Positions 5,586 through 11,046 of a stretch of 11,046 nucleotides of DNA are shown here, piece after piece. The notes below the pieces were generated by a model. That model searched no databases, had not been told where the DNA came from, and was given only the letters and a program-made list of their open reading frames with translations. Location of the stretch: assembly GCA_030667765.1 (NCBI GenBank), contig DAOUVF010000053.1, positions 1 through 11,046 on the forward strand. Direction: 5' to 3'. Source of the stretch: Bacteroides sp. Lineage in GTDB: Bacteria; Bacteroidota; Bacteroidia; Bacteroidales; SM23-62. Position 1 is the first letter of the stretch, and each line of letters begins with the position of its first letter. A program made the translations under genes and the position numbers.

Positions 5586-7517
5586 TCAATTTCTGCCTTT
5601 ATTAAATTTTTCCAGCGCCGTCTGATGCTTTTCCCAGCTTTGCATTTCATGAAACAGCTCAGATTTAAGTTGTTCATATTTCGTAAACACAGATTGATCC
5701 TTTATGTTTTCCGGATCATGCATCAACCGGTCAAGGACCCCTAGCTCATCTTCAAGCCTGGCAATATTTTCCTCCGATTGTTCCACCTTTCTCTGTGCGC
5801 TCCGCTTGCGTTTTTCAAAATTTTTCTTCTTCTCATACTCCTGTTTATTGCTGGAGTTTTTGGGCGAGCTGCCAGAACTGGCCTGACTGCCCCCTTTTTC
5901 CACCTCCTTCAGGCTGGATAACTTCTTTCTCCGGAGAAATTCATAAATACCCCCAAGATGTTCCCTGACCTCCCGGTCCCCAAACTCATAGACCTTGTCA
6001 ACCAGTCCATCCAGAAATTCCCTGTCATGGGAAACCACAATTAAAGTGCCATCATATTGCAGGAGGGCATGTTTTAGGATATCTTTTGACCGCATGTCAA
6101 GGTGGTTGGTCGGCTCATCCAGGATCAGCAGGTTATACGGTTTCAGCAGCAGCTGTGCCAGGGCCAGCCTGGATCTCTCCCCGCCGGACAGGACCTTTAC
6201 CTTTTTATCGATATCCTCGCCATGAAAAAGGAAAGCCCCCAGTATATTCCTGATCTGTGACCTGATATCACCAACAGCCACATCATCGATGGTTGAGAAA
6301 ACCGATTTATTCTCATCCATGATCTCATCCTGATTCTGGGCAAAATACCCAATGTTTACATTATGCCCTGTCTTCACGTTGCCTTCATAATCCAGTTCCC
6401 CAACAATGATTCTTGAAAAGGTGGTTTTCCCCTCCCCGTTCTTCCCTACAAATGCCACTTTTTCCCCTCTTTCAATTACCAGGTCTATATTTTTCAGAAC
6501 GCATAAATCTGCATAATGTTTTGTCATCCGGCGGGTTTCAATCACTAAAGTACCTGATCTGGGTGCCGGTGGAAACTTTATATTAAACGTGCGAAAATCC
6601 TCCAGTTCGATTTCAACGATGTCCATTTTCTCCAGCATTTTGATACGGGACTGCACCTGTACAGCCTTGGTATTCTTATACCGGAATCGTTCAATAAACC
6701 GCTCGGTATCTTCAATCTTCTTTTGCTGGTTCCTGTATGCCGCGAGTTGCTGTTCCCTTCGTTCTGCCCGGATGGTCCTGAAACTGGAATAGGAAACCTT
6801 GTAATCATATAATTTACCAAGCGATATTTCTATGGTGCGATTAGTTACTGTATCCAGGAATTTCCGGTCATGGGATATCAATACTACCGCCCCTTCATAT
6901 TCGGACAGGTATTTTTCGAGCCACTCAATGGATTCAATATCAAGGTGATTGGTAGGCTCATCCAGTAACAGGATCTGGGGTTTGGACAGCAGGATCCTGG
7001 CTAGTTCAATCCGCATTCTCCATCCACCACTGAATTCAGCTGTACTCCTGTTGAAGTCGGTTCTGCTGAATCCAAGTCCCAGCAGAGTCTGCTCAATACC
7101 TGCCTCATAAGTATTCCCGCCCAGCAACTGGTACCTGTGCAATAATTCAGAATACCTGTCAAATAACTCGGGTTGATTTTCGCTTATGCCGGGATCTTCT
7201 ATATGGGATTGTAAGGCATCGATTTCCTTTTCCATGGCAATGATCTCGCTGAAGGCTTCCAGTACCTCATCCCACAGGATCTGTTTGTCAGTATATTTCA
7301 TTTGCTGGGGAAGGTAACCTACCTCCACTCCGTCAGGCTTTACCACCTGTCCCTCAGAGGGTTCCTGGAGTCCGACAATGATCCTGAGCAAGGTAGTCTT
7401 CCCTGCCCCGTTCCTGCCGACCAGACCGATCCGGTCCCTGGGATTGATAATCGTGGATACATTCCGAAAAATCTCCTGGCCGCTGAAACTGATGGATATG
7501 TTATCCAGTGAAAACAT
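5586..7517 (-). CDS. ABC-F family ATPase (YheS/Uup-like ribosome-associated factor)
   Basis: A 643-residue cytoplasmic protein with two ABC ATPase domains and no membrane span, the mark of ABC-F proteins, which bind the ribosomal E site and act on stalled or peptidyl-tRNA-bearing ribosomes. Domain 1 has Walker A GRNGAGKTT (34-42), signature SGGWR (163-167), Walker B ILLLDEPTNHLD (182-193) and switch His216. Domain 2 has Walker A GKNGEGKTT (358-366), signature LSGGERSR (443-450), Walker B LILDEPTNHLD (464-474) and His497. Between them a basic helical linker (about 243-320) corresponds to the P-site tRNA-interacting motif. A Ser/Lys-rich tether (about 538-565) leads to a C-terminal coiled coil (about 560-640), as in Uup and YheS-like members. 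Both catalytic sites look intact. It heads the block with the GWxTD gene and rlmB. A role in antibiotic resistance is possible in this family, but the architecture fits a housekeeping member better. Confidence 0.93.
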   Translation of the reverse strand: MFSLDNISISFSGQEIFRNVSTIINPRDRIGLVGRNGAGKTTLLRIIVGLQEPSEGQVVKPDGVEVGYLPQQMKYTDKQILWDEVLEAFSEIIAMEKEIDALQSHIEDPGISENQPELFDRYSELLHRYQLLGGNTYEAGIEQTLLGLGFSRTDFNRSTAEFSGGWRMRIELARILLSKPQILLLDEPTNHLDIESIEWLEKYLSEYEGAVVLISHDRKFLDTVTNRTIEISLGKLYDYKVSYSSFRTIRAERREQQLAAYRNQQKKIEDTERFIERFRYKNTKAVQVQSRIKMLEKMDIVEIELEDFRTFNIKFPPAPRSGTLVIETRRMTKHYADLCVLKNIDLVIERGEKVAFVGKNGEGKTTFSRIIVGELDYEGNVKTGHNVNIGYFAQNQDEIMDENKSVFSTIDDVAVGDIRSQIRNILGAFLFHGEDIDKKVKVLSGGERSRLALAQLLLKPYNLLILDEPTNHLDMRSKDILKHALLQYDGTLIVVSHDREFLDGLVDKVYEFGDREVREHLGGIYEFLRRKKLSSLKEVEKGGSQASSGSSPKNSSNKQEYEKKKNFEKRKRSAQRKVEQSEENIARLEDELGVLDRLMHDPENIKDQSVFTKYEQLKSELFHEMQSWEKHQTALEKFNKGRN

Positions 7518-7551
7518 TTGACCAATCTATATTTCTTGACAATGATAGAGT

Positions 7552-7596
7552 CATTCTGAATTTTGAAATTCCAAATCTAATAGAAATATCAGAATG
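7552..7596. repeat. Inverted repeat between the HbpS-like gene and the ABC-F gene
   Basis: CATTCTGA (7552-7559) and TCAGAATG (7589-7596) are exact reverse complements, 29 bases apart. Inside lies a second palindrome GAATTT-TG-AAATTC (7558-7571). No T tract follows on the minus strand, so it is not a typical terminator; it might be an RNA structure or a protein site. A possible -7 element lies within the loop. Confidence 0.4.
7572..7579 (-). promoter_or_regulatory. Possible -7 element for the ABC-F/GWxTD/rlmB block
   Basis: The minus strand reads TAGATTTG, a full match to TAnnTTTG, 54 bases before the ABC-F ATG. I see no convincing -33 box, so read-through from the sulfatase operon is an alternative source of transcription. 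Confidence 0.33.
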
Positions 7597-7600
7597 TCGT

Positions 7601-8116
7601 CTACTTATATTTTTTAGATAGCCAATCCAAACCCTCTTTTGCTACATCCGCATCCTGCTGACCGGTTCCTCCTGAAAAAGTACCAACTAAATATCCCGAG
7701 TCAACTTTGATGATTACTCCACCTTGCCATCCAAATTCCCCTGTTATGTCTTTCCTCTCTCCGTTCCCACTATCTTTATGTGTAACGGCCATTTCTGAAG
7801 CCTTGGCATAAGCTATCGCTAGGAAATTTGCTTCATCATTGGCAAGCCTGCCTATAACTTTCATTTTTGAAATCCATGATTCTGACACATCACCCGGGAT
7901 AAATGCAATCATCGCTGCTCCCGTGATAGATAATTTTTGAGCTGCCTTCTCTATAATGGACAGGCACTCATCTGCATGATCTAGAAATATTTGCTCTCCG
8001 TTTTTCATAGCTTCTTTGTTTATTTTTGTTTCACTTGCAAGGTTGGTTTCTGCTTGAATTTCAGGATACATACTGGTTGTAATCACAAGCACCATTAATA
8101 AGAACATTTTTTTCAT
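7601..8116 (-). CDS. Secreted GlcG/HbpS-like protein (haem-degrading-domain superfamily)
   Basis: A 171-residue exported protein. A signal peptide MKKMFLLMVLVITTSMYPEIQA is probably cleaved after residue 22. Residues about 47-170 follow the GlcG/HbpS (formerly DUF336) plan: helix ADECLSIIEKAAQKL, strand SITGAAMIAFI, helix LANDEANFLAIAYAKASEMA (91-110), strand GGVIIKVDSGYLVGTFSGG, and the hallmark SGGTGQQDADVAKEGLDWL (148-166). HbpS of Streptomyces binds haem and works with a sensor kinase; other members are of uncertain role. The spacing between strands is short and the usual VVD-G motif is replaced by IAFIPGD, so ligand binding cannot be assumed. Cys51 is the only cysteine in the mature part. 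The gene starts 32 bases after the sulfatase stop on the same strand, which suggests co-transcription and a shared location outside the cytoplasm. Confidence 0.75.
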   Translation of the reverse strand: MKKMFLLMVLVITTSMYPEIQAETNLASETKINKEAMKNGEQIFLDHADECLSIIEKAAQKLSITGAAMIAFIPGDVSESWISKMKVIGRLANDEANFLAIAYAKASEMAVTHKDSGNGERKDITGEFGWQGGVIIKVDSGYLVGTFSGGTGQQDADVAKEGLDWLSKKYK

Positions 8117-8148
8117 GACAATAATTTAAAGTGTTAAAGAATAAGATT

Positions 8149-9813
8149 TTAATCTTCTTTCGGTGGCCAGATAATGAAACCATGATCCCTGCTTAACCAC
8201 GGTATCGAAAGCAGATCAAATTCAAAGTTCTTTTCAGTAAGCTTTCTATATTCCTCCGTTTCCAAAAACGGAATTTGAGTAAGATCAAAAGGATGATCAA
8301 ATGATTTAAGATGAGCTTCCAGAGCAGCCATAAGGACCTTCAATTCTTCAGAGTCCTGCATTATGTTATACAAATTTTCTTGCTCATATGGATCATCTTT
8401 AAGATTATAAACCTGATCCTGATCAAAATAACAAGGGAAGCCATTAATTGCAATGGCTGAATGAGCCTGGGGCCAGGCCTTTACATAACTGGGTACATAA
8501 TCAATTTCACCTGACTCCATTTTTTTGATTAGAATTTCAGGATATCTAAGTGCGATATATTTATAGGTGCCATCGCTTACCGAGCGGGTATAACCATTTT
8601 CAGCAAAAATGAAATCCCTGGTTGCCTGGTCCGGATCTGAAATAATGGGCAGCATACTCACCCCATCTAAAATATGATCACCGGGTAATTCAATTCCAGC
8701 TGCCTCAAGAATTGTAGGAAAAATGTCGGTATTCTGAACAAGTGCTTTGCTGACACTACCCGATGTTCGACCCGGCCAGTATATAATCATTGGAACATGA
8801 ATTCCCTTCTCGAATGATGTTGCTTTTCCCGGCTCAACATTGTGGTCTGCCATATAAATAATAACAGTATTTTCTGCAAGACCTGATTCAGTTAGTTTTT
8901 CTCGAATGAGGCCTACTATGTAATCGGTTTGTGCCACTCCTGCATACCGGTGCCTGGTATTTGGATCAACTTGAGATAATTGCTCTTGCAATGCCGGGAT
9001 ATCGATCTTCAGTCCGAGCAGAGTTGTGTCGCGACCTCCCGGAGTAAAAGAAACATCCTGAAAAAGGTCTGCAACATGATTTGGTCCATGAACCGCAGTT
9101 GGGGCAAAATAGAGAAAGAAAGGCTTGTCGCTCCCCCTCTGTTTATCAATAAATGACAGTGCGCCCTTCACCATCCAGGGAAAGTTATGGAAGTTCAGAG
9201 CTTTGAGTCGATGACCATCATAGTTTCCCCAAACCACACTTGTTGCTTCATTAAATCCACCAAGACTCTCTACTAACCCCTGGTAAACAGATTGTTGCTC
9301 AACGAGTTTGGCCTCGGTTTCCGGATTTTCCAAAGCTTCATCCGGCTGAAATTTCGGCAGTACTGTTCCTTCAGGAACTCTACCAATATGCCATTTCCCA
9401 GCCATACCTGTTACGAATCCATTTTCGCTAAGGACCCTGGGAAGCGTTTTCTTTTCGGCCGTGATCCATGTGTTCCAGGCAATATTATAGGGTTGGTTGG
9501 AGGGATTTTCTTTAGCAAAGGAAGGGGCGCTGCAGCGGCCGGGAAATTGTCCGGTTAATATTGAATACCTGCTTGGTGTACACATAGAAGCAGGGGTATA
9601 TGCATTTGAAAAGAGGATACCCTCTGAGGCTAACCTGTCGATATTGGGGGTTGGTATATCTCCTCCATAGCAACCCAGATCGCTGAACTGCATCTCATCG
9701 GTAAAAATAACAATGAAATTAGGTGTCTCATTAATCACTTTTTTTTCTATACCAGGGCCGCATGAAGTCAATGTAAATACTATTGCGGTAGCTAAGAGAT
9801 TCAGATATTTCAT
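8149..9813 (-). CDS. Formylglycine-dependent sulfatase, lipoprotein (S1 family)
   Basis: A 554-residue alkaline-phosphatase-superfamily sulfatase that would hydrolyse a sulfate ester. The N-terminus MKYLNLLATAIVFTLTSC is a lipoprotein signal with Cys18 as lipidated residue. The S1 signature CTPSR (78-82) has Cys78 as the residue to be turned into formylglycine, so a maturase from elsewhere in the genome is required. Calcium-site residues are seen at TDE (Asp39, Glu40) and ADHN (Asp323, His324); Glu40 replaces the more usual second Asp. The substrate-sulfate contacts GKWHIG (139-144), VHGP (241-244) and Lys330 are present. The chain is full length and shows no break. The substrate cannot be read from sequence: there is no SusC/SusD pair or glycoside hydrolase in the window. 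It leads a probable two-gene operon with the HbpS-like gene. Confidence 0.94.
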   Translation of the reverse strand: MKYLNLLATAIVFTLTSCGPGIEKKVINETPNFIVIFTDEMQFSDLGCYGGDIPTPNIDRLASEGILFSNAYTPASMCTPSRYSILTGQFPGRCSAPSFAKENPSNQPYNIAWNTWITAEKKTLPRVLSENGFVTGMAGKWHIGRVPEGTVLPKFQPDEALENPETEAKLVEQQSVYQGLVESLGGFNEATSVVWGNYDGHRLKALNFHNFPWMVKGALSFIDKQRGSDKPFFLYFAPTAVHGPNHVADLFQDVSFTPGGRDTTLLGLKIDIPALQEQLSQVDPNTRHRYAGVAQTDYIVGLIREKLTESGLAENTVIIYMADHNVEPGKATSFEKGIHVPMIIYWPGRTSGSVSKALVQNTDIFPTILEAAGIELPGDHILDGVSMLPIISDPDQATRDFIFAENGYTRSVSDGTYKYIALRYPEILIKKMESGEIDYVPSYVKAWPQAHSAIAINGFPCYFDQDQVYNLKDDPYEQENLYNIMQDSEELKVLMAALEAHLKSFDHPFDLTQIPFLETEEYRKLTEKNFEFDLLSIPWLSRDHGFIIWPPKED

Positions 9814-9858
9814 GATTGGTATTTATGCAGGTGAATATAGGTGTAAAATCGTCCATCG

Positions 9859-9866
9859 CAAAAATA
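9859..9866 (-). promoter_or_regulatory. Possible -7 element for the sulfatase operon
   Basis: The minus strand reads TATTTTTG, a full match to TAnnTTTG, 45 bases before the sulfatase ATG. The expected TTTG about 19 bases upstream is not seen, so the call rests on one element and its position. Confidence 0.38.
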
Positions 9867-9911
9867 TTACTTTTTTGGTAGCTTAACCTGCCCTTCTGTA
9901 TTATTCGTACC

Positions 9912-9940
9912 TTTGATTGGAGTACATTATAGTACTTTTG
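9912..9940 (+). promoter_or_regulatory. Predicted Bacteroidota promoter for the DUF302 gene
   Basis: TTTG (9912-9915) and TACTTTTG (9933-9940) are 17 bases apart, matching both the -33 and -7 elements of the primary Bacteroidota sigma factor. The start site would fall near 9947, leaving a leader of about 55 bases. A second -7 match, TACCTTTG, overlaps the -33 box at 9908-9915. GTAC occurs three times in this stretch (9907, 9922, 9932). This is the best housekeeping promoter in the window. Confidence 0.55.
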
Positions 9941-10002
9941 GATGTTTGATCATCGTGATGCCATAGCCTATAATAAACCCTTGTCTATTTAAAATCCCTG
10001 AT

Positions 10003-10485
10003 ATGAAAAAGTACCTCCTGACCGCCATTACTTTCCTGGTAATTGGTTTTGTAGCCGCTACGCTAATCCTTCTCTTAAAAGGGACCTCTATGATGATGCT
10101 TGAAGATCAAAGCAGGTTTGATTTCGAAAAAACTGTATCCGGACTGGAAGATATCAGCAAAGCTCATGGCTGGTCTGTTCCCACAATCCATAATCTTCAA
10201 AAAAGCATGGAAAAGGCTGGCCATGAAGTAAATGAAATAAAGGTTTTTGCTCTCTGCAATCCGAGTCATGCCATCAACATATTACAGGGCGATGAAGAAA
10301 GGGTTGTCTCTAGCATGATGCCCTGCCGGGTTGCTGTATATGTTAAAGCAGATGGCAAAACCTACCTATCCCGGATGAACTCAAAACTGATGTCCAAAGG
10401 GATGAACAGGAATGTGAGGTCGACTATGAAATCGGCATTTGTGGAGATGGAAGAGATCTTATCCAATCTGGTTATCTCTGAATAA
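10003..10485 (+). CDS. Membrane-anchored DUF302-domain protein
   Basis: A 160-residue protein with one N-terminal hydrophobic span (about 5-26), probably an uncleaved anchor that places the rest in the periplasm. Residues about 38-155 read as a DUF302 domain: DFEKTVSGLEDISKAHGWSV, then VFALCNPSHAINILQ (81-95), then MMPCRVAVYVKADGKTYLSRMN (105-126). Cys85 and Cys108 lie where Bacteroidota homologues, as I recall them, also have cysteines, and several Met residues lie nearby, so metal binding or a disulfide is possible. The domain's biochemical function is unknown. It has a good promoter of its own, and its stop is only 11 bases from the rlmD-like start, so the two are probably co-transcribed although no functional link is evident. 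ATG 10003 directly precedes the anchor and is a sound start. Confidence 0.82.
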   Translation: MKKYLLTAITFLVIGFVAATLILLLKGTSMMMLEDQSRFDFEKTVSGLEDISKAHGWSVPTIHNLQKSMEKAGHEVNEIKVFALCNPSHAINILQGDEERVVSSMMPCRVAVYVKADGKTYLSRMNSKLMSKGMNRNVRSTMKSAFVEMEEILSNLVISE

Positions 10486-10496
10486 AACCTTAAGAA

Positions 10497-11046
10497 TTGA
10501 GACGAAAAAAGCTGCCACTGATTGAGAAAATTGAGATCACGGATATTGGTGCACGCGGTAAAGCCATCGCCAAGATCGATAACTTTGTGACCTTTGTGTC
10601 GAACGGACTGCCTGGGGATGTTGTGGACCTGCAGATCACCCGCAGAAAAAAATCATACCAGGAAGGCAAAGTGGTCAGATTTCATAAGTACTCAACGCTG
10701 AGAACGGAGCCATTCTGCAAGCATTTCGGTGTCTGTGGGGGTTGCCGCTGGCAGGACCTTCAATATACTAAGCAGCTGCATTACAAACAGCAGGAGGTGA
10801 CCGATAACCTGAAACGAATAGGCCAGCTGGAACTATCTCCAGTGAATCCAATAAGGGCATCAGCCAATGAGAAATATTACCGAAATAAACTGGAATTTAC
10901 CTTTTCCAATAAGCGTTGGCTCTCAGTGGAAGAAATTAACTCGGGTGATGATTTTACCGACAGGAACGGGCTGGGATTTCATGTTCCGGGCATGTTTGAC
11001 AAGGTAATTGACCTTGAGGAATGTCACTTACAACCTGAATTTTCCA
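10497..11046 (+). CDS. rlmD: 23S rRNA uracil-C5 methyltransferase, RlmD/RumA type, 3' end beyond the window
   Basis: The first 183 codons of an iron-sulfur, SAM-dependent methyltransferase that makes 5-methyluridine in 23S rRNA (U1939 in E. coli for RlmD). An N-terminal TRAM RNA-binding domain covers about residues 8-62 (IEKIEITDIGARGKAIAKID, GLPGDVVDLQITRRKK, GKVVRF). The [4Fe-4S] cysteines are Cys74, Cys80 and Cys83 (C-x5-C-x2-C) and Cys176 in LEECHLQ. YYRNKLEFTFSN (127-138) is also typical. The SAM site and catalytic Cys lie past the right edge, so the exact uridine is not fixed; RlmC and TrmA-like relatives remain possible. The start is TTG 10497: a TAA at 10491-10493 closes the frame just upstream and no in-frame ATG occurs until residue 166, so an ATG-only search would miss the gene. 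It follows the DUF302 gene by 11 bases. Confidence 0.9.
   Translation, partial: MRRKKLPLIEKIEITDIGARGKAIAKIDNFVTFVSNGLPGDVVDLQITRRKKSYQEGKVVRFHKYSTLRTEPFCKHFGVCGGCRWQDLQYTKQLHYKQQEVTDNLKRIGQLELSPVNPIRASANEKYYRNKLEFTFSNKRWLSVEEINSGDDFTDRNGLGFHVPGMFDKVIDLEECHLQPEFS

Noticed and set aside
6578..6820. Out-of-frame 80-codon minus-strand reading frame inside the ABC-F gene
   Set aside because: It lies over the linker and start of ATPase domain 2, which read correctly in the main frame; composition is that of a shifted frame.
5586..7517. ABC-F gene as an antibiotic-resistance determinant
   Set aside because: The C-terminal coiled coil and the tight linkage to rlmB fit a chromosomal YheS/Uup-like housekeeping factor; nothing suggests a mobile or inducible resistance gene.
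7518..7600. Rho-independent terminator after the HbpS-like gene
   Set aside because: Inverted repeats are present but have long loops, low GC and no T tract on the transcribed side.
9292..9558. Plus-strand open frame of 88 codons within the sulfatase gene
   Set aside because: It is antisense to the conserved N-terminal part of the sulfatase, which has intact motifs; no promoter or family signal supports it.
8149..9813. Sulfatase as a pseudoenzyme because of the Asp-to-Glu change
   Set aside because: Cys78, Pro80, Arg82, the GKWH motif, Asp323, Lys330 and full length are all kept, so loss of activity is not supported.
1..11046. CRISPR array, insertion sequence, phage, toxin-antitoxin or tRNA gene
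   Set aside because: I saw no regularly spaced repeats, transposase or integrase motifs, terminal inverted repeats with target duplications, or cloverleaf-like segments.

Overview
The window reads as an ordinary chromosomal stretch from a member of the Bacteroidota, probably Bacteroidia; I cannot place it lower. The signs are the gene families (a GWxTD-domain lipoprotein beside rlmB, a small three-span DUF6249-type membrane protein beside an ECF sigma factor, an AsnC protein of the Bacteroidota kind), leaders that mostly lack a Shine-Dalgarno sequence, and several matches to the Bacteroidota -7 promoter element TAnnTTTG. I see no insertion sequence, phage gene, CRISPR array, tRNA or rRNA. No intergenic gap exceeds about 190 bases.

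Layout. 59-1065 (minus): an ECF sigma factor and, overlapping it by ATGA, a small two-span membrane protein that is probably its anti-sigma partner. 1168-1527 (plus): a divergent three-span membrane protein followed by a strong hairpin terminator. 1659-2924 (plus): a YbdG-like mechanosensitive channel. 3054-3518 (plus): an AsnC/Lrp regulator whose stop codon interlocks with that of the next, convergent gene. 3515-7517 (minus): a tight three-gene block, in transcription order ABC-F ATPase, GWxTD lipoprotein, RlmB rRNA methyltransferase. 7601-9813 (minus): a sulfatase lipoprotein followed by a secreted GlcG/HbpS-like protein. 10003-10485 (plus): a membrane-anchored DUF302 protein. 10497 to the right edge (plus): the first 183 codons of an RlmD/RumA-type rRNA uracil-C5 methyltransferase, which starts with TTG.

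How the genes work together. Three genes concern the ribosome: the ABC-F ATPase, rlmB and the rlmD-like gene. The sigma/anti-sigma pair, its divergent neighbour and the mechanosensitive channel suggest an envelope or osmotic stress theme, but only the first three share visible control DNA. The sulfatase and its partner would be exported and act on sulfated compounds outside the cytoplasm.

The most striking signal is regulatory. Between the sigma gene and its divergent neighbour lies a near-perfect dyad centred on base 1099. A palindromic core provides a TGTAAC -35 box on each strand, and each box is followed after exactly 16 bases by CGTC. This looks like two back-to-back ECF promoters sharing one -35 element, so the sigma factor would drive both its own operon and the DUF6249-type gene. 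The minus-strand start site would fall on or next to the sigma factor's ATG, implying a leaderless mRNA. I found no wholly new multi-gene system.
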